This document shows, in pieces, positions 4,533 through 11,848 of a stretch of DNA of 24,323 nt. Under the pieces are notes generated by a model. That model saw only the letters and a list, made by a program, of their open reading frames with translations, did not search any database and was not told the DNA's origin. How positions within the stretch are numbered: position 1 is the first letter of the stretch; each line of letters starts with the position of its first letter. A program made the translations under genes and the position numbers. This stretch comes from a virus. Where the stretch lies: positions 2,274 through 26,596 of IMG/VR virus record IMGVR_UViG_3300037847_002334; one strand, given 5' to 3'.

Positions 4533-6388
4533 TTAATTTCCCCCCAACTCTTTCCTATTTCCATATCTATTTCCATCGGCACTGATAAATTAACACAATT
4601 TATCATTGCTTCTTTTACTGTTTGTTTTTGTTCTTCTGTGCTTAAAGAAAAATCTAATTCATCGTGTACTTGTAATAATGGAATAATACCTTGTTTCCGT
4701 ACTTCTAACATAGCTAGTTTAGTCATATCTGCTGCTGAACCTTGTATTAATCTATTTAATGCTTTATATGTAAACGCTCTCTTTAACTCTGGTCCATATT
4801 TATCTAAAGCCTTTTCGATTGGTAGAGGCGATACTTCGTTATATGTACCGTTTGGTTCCCATAAGTCGAATCTTGCTTTTCTACCACCTAATGTTTTTAT
4901 ATACCCTCTATCAGATGCTAACTTAGTACAATAATCCATTAGTCCTTTTATAAAAGGTACTTTGGTATGGTACTGAGATAGTAATAAATTACCCTCCTCC
5001 TCGCTTACGCCTAGCTCGTTTATAAGCTTTTTTACACCCATCCCATAGGTAAGTCCTAGATTAATATTCTTAGCTTGTTTACGAGGTATATTAGCCATAT
5101 CTGCAACTATCTGATGGAAGTCAGCATTACCTTCTAAATAACTTCTAACCGCTTGGTCAGCTCCAGTCATCTTTAAACGACTAGCGTAATGCACTGTTAT
5201 TCTTGGTTCTTGTTGGCTATAATCAAAACAACACCACTCTTCACCATCGTCAGGTATAAATATTGATCGAATCATTGGACCGATCTCAGGGTCTCTTGCA
5301 GGCACTTGTTGTAAGTTTGGGTTTGAATAACTAAACCTACCTGTAACTGTGCCGCCTTTTTCTGAACGTGAACTATGAGCTTCTGCATGGATACGACCGT
5401 TTACTTCATGGTCAAATATCATCTTTTTAATAAACGTACCGCCAGCTTTGTTATATTTACGAGCACGAGCAATAGCTCTAGGTAAATCGTGTTCGTGGTT
5501 TTCTAACCAATTAGCTTGGAAACTCGGTGACCCTTTTTCTGTATAAGGGTAATATAAATTAATTTTATCAAAAGCTTGTTGTATTGATGCGTTAGCCCAT
5601 ATATCTACGTCTACTCCATACTCTCTTTTTATTTCTAACAAGATAGCTTGTTCTTTTACAGTTAAGTCCTTCATGGTCTTTTCTGCTTTTTCTAAATCTA
5701 CCCTAACCCCTTTCATCCTCATCTCAATAACTAGTCTTACAATATCCATCTCAGTTTGGAATACTTTGGTTAAGTTTTCTTCTTGTATTTTTTCTTTAAG
5801 TATTTTCCATAAATCTAAAGTAAGTGAGGCGTCTTGTTCTGCATAGATACCTACATACTTTGCAGGTAATTTCCACATATCCCCCTTATCTTTTAAACCA
5901 TATGCATTTAAAGCTTCATCTAATAAGTTTTCACTTTTTCTTTGATTACAATATTTTTCGCCTAAATTATCTAATGAGTAAGAAAATGAATGTTCATCTA
6001 GTAAAGGTGCAGCAATCAAAGTATCTACTATTTTACCGTTTACCGTAAAACCTTCTGAGGTTAACCAACCTAAATCATATGCAGCGTTATGAAAAACTTT
6101 AGTATTGTTAGATTCTAGTTGCTTTTTTAACCACCTATAAACTATATCTTTGTCTAGGTTACCTCCACCAAGATGAGAGAATGGAAGATAAGTTCTTCCA
6201 CCCTCCCACGCTACAGCAACACCAATAATTTCTCCATCTTTCCTAGCCCAACCTGAGCCCTTAGTTCTTAAATTTGGATCTCGAGTTTCTAAATCTATAC
6301 TGAATTCTTTACACTCAGTTAGATTAGGTAAACTTGCAGGCGGTGACCAAGAAGCGTTTGGATCAAACAGTGTTGTTTGTAGACTCAT
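4529..6388 (-). CDS. polA: Family A DNA polymerase with 3'-5' exonuclease (619 aa)
   Basis: This is the replicative DNA polymerase. The N-terminal proofreading domain keeps all acidic residues: DLET (Asp32, Glu34), NAAYD (Asn101, Asp105) and YAEQD (Tyr182, Asp186). The polymerase domain has motif A with Asp389 (CCFDYSQQEPR), motif B (RKQAKNINLGLTYG, Arg436, Lys440, Tyr448) and motif C (QVHDELD, His575, Asp576). The 5' nuclease domain of bacterial Pol I is absent, as in phage enzymes. The residue equivalent to E. coli Phe762 is Leu444; leucine here has been linked in marine virome studies to slower or more temperate replication styles. Its start codon shares one base with the stop of the 17-aa minigene (TAATG) and has no ribosome binding site of its own, so it is likely coupled to that minigene. 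Confidence 0.97.
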   Translation of the reverse strand: MSLQTTLFDPNASWSPPASLPNLTECKEFSIDLETRDPNLRTKGSGWARKDGEIIGVAVAWEGGRTYLPFSHLGGGNLDKDIVYRWLKKQLESNNTKVFHNAAYDLGWLTSEGFTVNGKIVDTLIAAPLLDEHSFSYSLDNLGEKYCNQRKSENLLDEALNAYGLKDKGDMWKLPAKYVGIYAEQDASLTLDLWKILKEKIQEENLTKVFQTEMDIVRLVIEMRMKGVRVDLEKAEKTMKDLTVKEQAILLEIKREYGVDVDIWANASIQQAFDKINLYYPYTEKGSPSFQANWLENHEHDLPRAIARARKYNKAGGTFIKKMIFDHEVNGRIHAEAHSSRSEKGGTVTGRFSYSNPNLQQVPARDPEIGPMIRSIFIPDDGEEWCCFDYSQQEPRITVHYASRLKMTGADQAVRSYLEGNADFHQIVADMANIPRKQAKNINLGLTYGMGVKKLINELGVSEEEGNLLLSQYHTKVPFIKGLMDYCTKLASDRGYIKTLGGRKARFDLWEPNGTYNEVSPLPIEKALDKYGPELKRAFTYKALNRLIQGSAADMTKLAMLEVRKQGIIPLLQVHDELDFSLSTEEQKQTVKEAMINCVNLSVPMEIDMEIGKSWGEIK

Positions 6389-6441
6389 TACTTTTTAGGT
6401 AATTGTTCTGGATCGAACCAACCACATGGATAATTAACCAT
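6388..6441 (-). CDS. Minigene, 17-aa PCGWFDP peptide
   Basis: An 18-codon frame encodes MVNYPCGWFDPEQLPKK. It starts inside the end of the DUF1599-like gene (8-nt overlap) and its stop shares a base with the DNA polymerase start (TAATG). The composition (Cys, Gly, Trp, Phe, two Pro) is unlike random AT-rich sequence and the joints on both sides are tight. It may be a real micropeptide, or a translational bridge that brings ribosomes to the polymerase, which has no Shine-Dalgarno. No function is known to me. It has no strong ribosome binding site itself. Confidence 0.5.
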   Translation of the reverse strand: MVNYPCGWFDPEQLPKK

Positions 6442-6763
6442 CTTTATCTACTACCTGATTAACTACTTCATCAGACATAAGGTCTAAACAATGCGACTCG
6501 ACTAGTAGTAAGTATTGTCTTAAATCACGTATATCGTCTAAGATACCTTCAGGTCTTTGATCTTGTAGAGCAGACTCAAAAACGTCGTAATTATTTTTCT
6601 TTACTTGGTTTTCTAACCTATCCCATTTACGTGCTAGCATCATAAAGGCTCCTATACCACCACGTTGTTTCCAACTAGTACCGTAAGACTTCTCAGCTTC
6701 TTTTAGTATTTCGACATCGCCCCACGCTAAGTCTTCTATTAATTTATAATTATTACCTGACAT
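6434..6763 (-). CDS. DUF1599 / nucleotide modification-associated domain 1-like protein (109 aa)
   Basis: The pattern YGTSWKQRGG (27-36), ARKWDRLEN (44-52) and DDIRDLRQYLLLVE (76-89) fits the small all-alpha family DUF1599, also called nucleotide modification-associated domain 1. This family resembles MazG-type NTP pyrophosphatases: a YG.SW motif, K..RL, then an acidic helix D...D. It recurs in phages beside thymidylate synthase and base-modification genes; its reaction is not established, but nucleotide handling is expected. A good ribosome binding site (AAAGGAG, 7 nt spacing) sits inside the end of the ThyA-family gene, from which it is separated by no bases. This assignment is from motif memory, not a profile search. 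Confidence 0.65.
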   Translation of the reverse strand: MSGNNYKLIEDLAWGDVEILKEAEKSYGTSWKQRGGIGAFMMLARKWDRLENQVKKNNYDVFESALQDQRPEGILDDIRDLRQYLLLVESHCLDLMSDEVVNQVVDKDG

Positions 6764-7756
6764 CTAACTTCTCCTTTGTAGATAATTTAAACAAGCGGTT
6801 TGCCAATCTTGTGATTCAATACTATTGGCTAACTGCAATGACTCTGTATATTTATTGTTTTTATAAGCGTCCCAAGATCTAACTACAGGAATAGCTACGT
6901 TTTCTAAAAAACTATTTTTGTAGCTATCTTTAAACGTTCTATCTAAAACTGTTACAACTTCTTTATCAAAAGATTCAGGATCTGTAACTAATGGTAACAA
7001 GTTCTTAGGATATGATTCTATGCTTCTATAACACGATAAACCTAACTCAACATCTATGTTAGAAACTTTATCTTTCCATATTGGGTAATCAACATAAATA
7101 TGTAAGTTATCTGTAAAATGATAATAAGACCCAACCTCGACACCTATCATTGCCGCCATATACTCATGCAACATACTAAAGTGTACTACGTTAGCTCCAA
7201 AGCAACCCCAAATTAAATCATTAGACCTATTAGTTACCGTCATACGTAAAGCACCGTCCCTAATCTTAAAATATATTTGGGTGTTACAAGGTACGTCTTT
7301 TCCTTTACCGTCTAAATGGTTTAGGTCTTGTTCTGTACCCCACATCTGTAAAACGCAACGCCTATCGTCTGGATTTCTTTTTAACATATTTATAATTAAT
7401 TTAATTTGATCTTTACCAAACATCCATCGCCACCTATAACCATAAGCGCCCCATAAACTTAAACCATCATCACTAAACTCCGACATACGTGGAACAAAAT
7501 ACTCCATAGTTTTTAAGTCACCTCTACCAGCAAGCATCCATAAACCTTCTGCTAAATGAAAAAAGGGATTACAATCTCTTGTTGAATCTAATAAAACTCT
7601 GTGGGTTGGGTTTATATACTTTATAGTAATTGGATCTTTAAGTTCCCAAACCCTTCCATTTCTACTTTCATACTCGATATAATTAACATCAGATCCAAAT
7701 AAATCTAAGCCTTTATAAAAAGCATCGTTTACATTAAACGCTGTTATTGTATGCAT
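6764..7756 (-). CDS. thyA: ThyA-family thymidylate synthase or dUMP hydroxymethylase (330 aa)
   Basis: The enzyme has the folate-dependent ThyA fold. Visible motifs are HLAEGLWMLAGRGD (Glu70), the paired Arg of DDRR (131-133), the nucleophilic Cys157 in DVPCN, NRSND (176-180), the Asn189 in GCFGAN, and FTDNLHIY (His219, Tyr221). Asn189 aligns with the residue that selects dUMP over dCMP, so dUMP is the likely substrate. Whether it makes dTMP or 5-hydroxymethyl-dUMP cannot be read from these motifs; the neighbouring hypermodification-like gene makes the second possibility serious. The frame opens earlier at a GTG (7813), but the ATG at 7756 has AAGGAG 5 nt upstream and shortens the overlap with the upstream gene to 23 nt, so I chose it. 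Confidence 0.88.
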   Translation of the reverse strand: MHTITAFNVNDAFYKGLDLFGSDVNYIEYESRNGRVWELKDPITIKYINPTHRVLLDSTRDCNPFFHLAEGLWMLAGRGDLKTMEYFVPRMSEFSDDGLSLWGAYGYRWRWMFGKDQIKLIINMLKRNPDDRRCVLQMWGTEQDLNHLDGKGKDVPCNTQIYFKIRDGALRMTVTNRSNDLIWGCFGANVVHFSMLHEYMAAMIGVEVGSYYHFTDNLHIYVDYPIWKDKVSNIDVELGLSCYRSIESYPKNLLPLVTDPESFDKEVVTVLDRTFKDSYKNSFLENVAIPVVRSWDAYKNNKYTESLQLANSIESQDWQTACLNYLQRRS

Positions 7757-8603
7757 ACTTACTCCTTGTTCTTCCTTCTCCTTTATAAATTCTTGAATAC
7801 TTATCAAACTCACATAAACCCCCTTCTATCTCTCTAAGCTCAAAAGGATGTCTATTAGAATTAAATATCATTGGGTGTAAACGCTCTTCACATATTTTAT
7901 AAAGCTCTTGCATTTCATTTACCCAATCATGTGTACGTCTTTTAAAATCTAAATCCCTACCTGTTAATCTATTGAGACCTCGCATGGCTCCTGGACCAGC
8001 ATTAGCCCATGTTAATCTATCTTCTGCGTCTCTTAAAAACATAGTAAAACTTAAATCGGTCACGACCTCATAAGCCATAAATGGACCTTGATATGGAAAC
8101 GTTTTTAAATATTCCCACATCTTTTCCATAGAGTTTTTTCTCTGATAAACTTCCTCAAGTATTTCGTCTTTCTTATACCACATATTGTTAATACATCTGA
8201 TAATACCTTGAAGCTTATCAAAACCATTAGGACTCTTAATTACGTACGCTCCTGTGATCCATTGATCTTGTTTTCTAATTTGTACATCTGCAATTAAAGG
8301 ATCCCAATCAGTTAACAAATCATATTTAACTAATGTTTCACCTGTTTGTATAAGATTAAACCACCTGAAGATAACTGTAGCCATAAATACTTCAGGAGAG
8401 TTTTCCATAGGGTTTCGTATATTATCTATATACCACCTACTTGTTCTGTCGTCGTTTCTAAATACTTGACAAAATTTATGCTCTCTTAAAATCTTATCGT
8501 AAGTCCAAGGAGGATCAAGTTGCTTTTCTTCTTTAGCAATCCTGATCCTTTCTCTTTCTTCTATCCAGTAAATATATCTATCGAGTTCCTCCTTGATAAA
8601 CAT
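7734..8603 (-). CDS. Thymine-hypermodification family protein (aGPT-PPlase / HMUDK-helical superfamily, 289 aa)
   Basis: The sequence matches the all-helical superfamily that includes the alpha-glutamyl/putrescinyl thymine pyrophosphorylases (amino acid:DNA transferases) and the helical domain of 5-hmdU DNA kinases. Blocks seen are FCQVFRNDDRTSRWY (44-58), FRWFN (79-83), GPFMAYEVVTDL (173-184), AGPGAMRGLNRLTG (202-215, resembling a helix-hairpin-helix), and LCEFDKYSR..KGEGR (263-278). Characterised members act on DNA carrying hydroxymethyl-dU, replacing the activated group with an amino acid or polyamine. No P-loop is present, so it is not a complete kinase. The clade is uncertain, and the family call comes from motif recall. 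It starts on the stop codon of the methyltransferase gene (TAATG) and overlaps the ThyA-family gene, so the three are co-translated. Confidence 0.75.
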   Translation of the reverse strand: MFIKEELDRYIYWIEERERIRIAKEEKQLDPPWTYDKILREHKFCQVFRNDDRTSRWYIDNIRNPMENSPEVFMATVIFRWFNLIQTGETLVKYDLLTDWDPLIADVQIRKQDQWITGAYVIKSPNGFDKLQGIIRCINNMWYKKDEILEEVYQRKNSMEKMWEYLKTFPYQGPFMAYEVVTDLSFTMFLRDAEDRLTWANAGPGAMRGLNRLTGRDLDFKRRTHDWVNEMQELYKICEERLHPMIFNSNRHPFELREIEGGLCEFDKYSRIYKGEGRTRSKYAYNNSV

Positions 8604-9442
8604 TACTTAGATAATCTCCAAAAACAATTATTAGAAGTTTCTGGATAAAAAGTCGCAGCAGCAACTCTCATAAATTGTCTACCAAACCTTTCTTCAAGCA
8701 TGTTAAGTTGTTCTGGTGTCCATATTTGTTTAGCTCTTTGTGCTACATTGAATTTACGCATCTGTGTAAAAACACCTACAACAGATTCTAATTTAAAATA
8801 CTTTTCTAAAAGGTCTTTTAGTTCTTGGAAACCCCACTCATAGATATGGTCTTCAGGTAATTTATCATTAGAACCATCGTGATTAGGTGTTGATATAAAC
8901 ACTGTTCCGCCTTTTTTAACTACCCTGCTTAACTCTGCAATCCAAGGCTCTACAGCTTCTCTAGGCATGTGTTCAATAACTTCTGTAGACCAAGCTACGT
9001 CAATAGATTCATTATTATGGGGTAGGGTAGGATCGACACTAACGTCTTTTAATTCTAAGGTAGCGTTAAAGTTTTTAATCCAAGTAGTATCGTCTAAATG
9101 ACCACCCTCTCCAGACCAATATTTAATTTCTTCAAAAGATGCAGGATCGATATCGTATCCATAATAAGATGAAATAACATCAGACTTTTTAACAACATAG
9201 GACTTATATAAAGTTCTAAGCACCCATACTTCTCCACAACCTATTTCTAATGTGTCTAAAGGTCTACCTTGACGTTTAGATTCATCTATTAAAAACGAGG
9301 CAATCTTCTCAAACCTAGACATATGGGCAATCTCGTCAGGTCTAAAGTTAGCGAATACACCTGCATGTGCAATATTCATACGAGTATTTTTACAATCGTT
9401 TGGATTTTGTTCAGCAGTTAATTTTTTTCTAATACTTGGCAT
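8603..9442 (-). CDS. Class I SAM-dependent methyltransferase (279 aa)
   Basis: A Rossmann-fold methyltransferase is shown by motif I LEIGCGE (65-71), YDID (96-99) at the end of strand 2, IDVAWSTEVIEHMP near residues 147-160, and KKGGTVFISTPN after it. This UbiE/SmtA-like (Methyltransf_11/23 type) core says little about the acceptor. No DPPY or NPPY motif of N6-adenine/N4-cytosine DNA methylases and no PCxQ of C5 enzymes is seen, so a small molecule, a modified base side group or another acceptor is more likely than plain DNA methylation. The start has AAGAAAGGAGAAACTT before the ATG and lies behind a weak promoter-like site (9464-9495). It heads the tightly overlapping group leading into the hypermodification-like and ThyA-family genes, implying a shared task. 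Confidence 0.85.
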   Translation of the reverse strand: MPSIRKKLTAEQNPNDCKNTRMNIAHAGVFANFRPDEIAHMSRFEKIASFLIDESKRQGRPLDTLEIGCGEVWVLRTLYKSYVVKKSDVISSYYGYDIDPASFEEIKYWSGEGGHLDDTTWIKNFNATLELKDVSVDPTLPHNNESIDVAWSTEVIEHMPREAVEPWIAELSRVVKKGGTVFISTPNHDGSNDKLPEDHIYEWGFQELKDLLEKYFKLESVVGVFTQMRKFNVAQRAKQIWTPEQLNMLEERFGRQFMRVAAATFYPETSNNCFWRLSK

Positions 9443-9463
9443 AAGTTTCTCCTTTCTTGTTTA

Positions 9464-9495
9464 CTTATAGTTAAAATTATAAAGGACAATAAAGC
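9464..9495 (-). promoter_or_regulatory. Degenerate copy of the repeated promoter element
   Basis: GCTTTATTGT (9495-9486) resembles GCTTTACTTT. With TTTATT (9493-9488) as -35, TATAAG (9469-9464) follows at 18 bp. It lies between the helicase start region and the methyltransferase gene, just after the helicase stop (9499). A strong AGAAAGGAG ribosome binding site follows, as at the other heads, so a secondary start inside the long operon is plausible. Confidence 0.35.
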
Positions 9496-9498
9496 TCT

Positions 9499-10992
9499 TT
9501 ACAAGTCGAAATACTTCCTTGATGTTGGCTCTATTAAATAAAGCCTCTTTTTTGCCCTTGTCATACCAACGTAAAACACTCTTGTTTCATCGTCAGGATC
9601 ACGTTGATAACTGTTAAATACTTTATGAGTCATATCCGTTAATAATATGACGTTATCAGCCTCTGCTCCTTTAGCAGCATGAATTGTAGATATACGTATA
9701 CGTGGTTGTTTTAAAACCTTCTCTCCACGCCTTAACATAGCTTGTAGGTAACTTCTCTCTGTTATTGATATCATATCTAAACAATCAAACCACTTTCCTC
9801 TAGGTAGTTCCCCTACTAAACCCTCTACATGCCTTCTATTTACTTTTAAGTCGCCCTCAAATAACTTTAATTGTTTTTTAGCTACTTTCTTTATATACCT
9901 TAAAAACGTACCGCATTCTTGCATAGTAAGTTCTTCATCGTTATTAAACTTCTCCCAATTACCTACAGCTTCTAATTTAATTCCAGCTATACTTTGGTTT
10001 CCTTTAACTTCAAAAAACCACCCCTCGTGTTTACAATGATCAATAATATTTTCTAACAAATAATTTGTTCTCCCTAAAACCAACCAAGTACCCTCGCTCA
10101 TATCGATATGTTCAAAACCTCTTTCCCAACTTACTAAACCCTCATCTTGTTTAGGGTTCCATGATTTAGCCACTCTTTTAGATAACCTACCTACTGTCTT
10201 TCTAGCTAGTTCGTGTACAGAAACAGGTATCCTATAACTTTGTTCTAGTACCTTTGCGTTCTTACAATTACTTATTAAATAATCAACATCAGCACCTGCC
10301 CACTTATAAATAGCTTGGTCGTCATCGCCTGCTACATAAACTTTTCTACTGCCTTCTATAATCTTTCTAACTACCGCCCACTGCAAAGGACTTAGATCTT
10401 GTGCTTCGTCTATAAATAAAGCATCTAGTTTCGGTGCATAACCTCTTTGTAAAAAGAAATCTAACATATCCGTGTAATCGTAAAGCCTTCTAGCTTTTTT
10501 ATATGCTTTGTAGCCTCGACTAAATCTATCAAGTGCATACCAATTTACTGCATCTTCTACTTCATGCCATAAATCCTCTAACGGTATCTTACGCATACGT
10601 GCTAAGTTATCTATAAACATAAGCCTATCGTCTTTAGTCATACTATAAATTGTTCCATCCTCTGTACTATGTGATCCTGTAAGCCTGACATTTAACTTAT
10701 CATTTAGTTCTATAAGATGTGTACGTTCAAATACATCTTCTTTGTTTAAACCTAGTTGATGAAAACTTAATGAATGTAATGTTTTAAAATACGGTAATTC
10801 TTTTTTAGAAAGAGAAAACTTTTGCATTGCTCTTTCCATACCTTCGTTTACAGCTCTTTTAGTAAACGTAAAGAAACCAATTTTATTTGGAGATACCCCA
10901 CTATCTAGTTCATCTTCTATTAGCTGTAACAACGTAGATGTTTTCCCTGTTCCTGGAGGTCCAAGGATCACCTGTGTTTTACTAGGTAACAT
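9499..10992 (-). CDS. UvrD-like superfamily 1 DNA helicase (497 aa)
   Basis: SF1A helicase motifs are complete and in order: Walker A GPPGTGKT (11-18), the Ia-like FFTFTKRAVNE, motif II IDEAQDLSPLQW (194-205), motif III GDDDQAIYKWAG (222-233), motif IV QSYR (251-254), motif V TIHAAKGAEADNVIL, and motif VI FYVGMTRAKKRLYL (473-486). This is an ATP-driven helicase expected to move 3'-5' and serve phage replication or repair. At 497 aa it is shorter than bacterial UvrD (about 720), suggesting reduced 1B/2B insertions as in other phage versions. The start overlaps the 58-aa gene by 11 nt and lacks a ribosome binding site, so translation is probably coupled. Confidence 0.94.
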   Translation of the reverse strand: MLPSKTQVILGPPGTGKTSTLLQLIEDELDSGVSPNKIGFFTFTKRAVNEGMERAMQKFSLSKKELPYFKTLHSLSFHQLGLNKEDVFERTHLIELNDKLNVRLTGSHSTEDGTIYSMTKDDRLMFIDNLARMRKIPLEDLWHEVEDAVNWYALDRFSRGYKAYKKARRLYDYTDMLDFFLQRGYAPKLDALFIDEAQDLSPLQWAVVRKIIEGSRKVYVAGDDDQAIYKWAGADVDYLISNCKNAKVLEQSYRIPVSVHELARKTVGRLSKRVAKSWNPKQDEGLVSWERGFEHIDMSEGTWLVLGRTNYLLENIIDHCKHEGWFFEVKGNQSIAGIKLEAVGNWEKFNNDEELTMQECGTFLRYIKKVAKKQLKLFEGDLKVNRRHVEGLVGELPRGKWFDCLDMISITERSYLQAMLRRGEKVLKQPRIRISTIHAAKGAEADNVILLTDMTHKVFNSYQRDPDDETRVFYVGMTRAKKRLYLIEPTSRKYFDL

Positions 10993-11158
10993 ATAACTTT
11001 TCTATGGGTTTTTTATCTTCTCTAGGGGATACAGTTTCTACAAACCATACATCTCTATCTTCATTCAATGCTTCTTTAGCATATTCTTTTAAATCACCTA
11101 AGTCTTTATCCATAACGTTATCGCAATAAATAACTACTTTCATATAATCTCTAGCCAT
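10982..11158 (-). CDS. Small acidic hypothetical protein (58 aa)
   Basis: A 58-codon frame (MARDYMKVVIYCDNVMDKDL...) fills the gap between the AlkB-like gene and the helicase. It begins one base after the AlkB-like stop and ends 11 nt inside the helicase gene. The N-terminal KVVIYCDN strand followed by an acidic helix and WFVETVSPRED looks like a small alpha/beta protein. I do not recognise a family. The seamless fit on both sides is the main support. Translation is probably re-initiation from the gene before it, since no clear ribosome binding site is visible. Confidence 0.65.
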   Translation of the reverse strand: MARDYMKVVIYCDNVMDKDLGDLKEYAKEALNEDRDVWFVETVSPREDKKPIEKLYVT

Positions 11159-11159
11159 A

Positions 11160-11744
11160 TTAAATACCTGTTCTAAAAGTTAAATTAATCCTGTCACCTA
11201 TAGGTGGTACAGTGTCTAAAATAGCATGGGTAGTATTCATCTGACTTTTACCGTCAAAGATTAAAACATCACCATCTTCTAATATAAATTGTTTTATAGA
11301 TTTAACGTTAAGCATAGCAGTATTAATGGTGCTAGTGTTACTTACCTTTTTTATATTCTTTTCGTAAGTTACCCATTCAAAAACTCTAGGTGATCCAAAA
11401 GATACAGATACTACCAAGTCTCTTTGTGTAGGTACTGTATCTGAATGATGGGGTATACCTTTTCCCTTTGTATCATAATAACCACACAACACAAAATTAA
11501 AATCAACTTCCCTTTTTAGTTCTCTTTTAACTAAGTTTTGTAAATTATCCCTAATATAAATAATAGGTTGTGTCCAAGGGTCTGGATCATAATTTTTACC
11601 TGCATAACTAAACTTTGTATTACCAAAAGCCCTAGTGGGTCTACCCATAACTTTCTTACCGTCGTACTCTCTTAGTTTAGGTGTGTCCCACTTTTCTATT
11701 AAAGGGCTATAACCCTTCATGCCTTCTTTTATAAATTTAATCAT
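11160..11744 (-). CDS. alkB: AlkB-like 2OG-Fe(II) dioxygenase (194 aa)
   Basis: The iron ligands of the AlkB family are visible: HSD (His100, Asp102) within the GIPHHSDTV strand and the distal His173 (TTHAI). The 2-oxoglutarate-binding arginine pattern RINLTFR (Arg185, Arg191) closely matches the RxNLTFR of E. coli AlkB. The GDVLIFDGKSQ strand matches the AlkB 'HGDVVVWGGESR' region. Such enzymes reverse 1-meA/3-meC damage in DNA or RNA by oxidative demethylation, and phage copies are usually taken as repair genes. Because a base-modification cluster lies 2 kb downstream in the same operon, oxidation of a modified base is an alternative, though unproven. The start overlaps the 35-aa gene by ATGA. 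Confidence 0.9.
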   Translation of the reverse strand: MIKFIKEGMKGYSPLIEKWDTPKLREYDGKKVMGRPTRAFGNTKFSYAGKNYDPDPWTQPIIYIRDNLQNLVKRELKREVDFNFVLCGYYDTKGKGIPHHSDTVPTQRDLVVSVSFGSPRVFEWVTYEKNIKKVSNTSTINTAMLNVKSIKQFILEDGDVLIFDGKSQMNTTHAILDTVPPIGDRINLTFRTGI

Positions 11745-11848
11745 TTTCTCTTTAGTCTTCTTGCAAACATTTTATCGGCTTGTCTTTGGAAAGACATTTC
11801 TATCCATTTATCCATGACTTTCCTAAACCACTGTCTAAGTTTACCCAT
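11741..11848 (-). CDS. Small basic amphipathic protein (35 aa)
   Basis: A 36-codon frame (MGKLRQWFRKVMDKWIEMSF...) lies exactly between primase and AlkB-like gene. Its ATG shares a base with the primase stop (TAATG), and its TGA overlaps the next start (ATGA). GGAGGAG lies upstream inside the primase gene. The peptide is strongly basic, with Trp/Phe/Met on one face, so it should form one amphipathic helix that could bind membrane, nucleic acid or a partner protein. I know of no named family. Tight joints on both sides and a good ribosome binding site support it. Confidence 0.65.
   Translation of the reverse strand: MGKLRQWFRKVMDKWIEMSFQRQADKMFARRLKRK

Noticed and set aside
4494-4934. Plus-strand 146-aa frame
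   Set aside because: Antisense to the C-terminal polymerase domain, where motif C is clearly coded on the minus strand.
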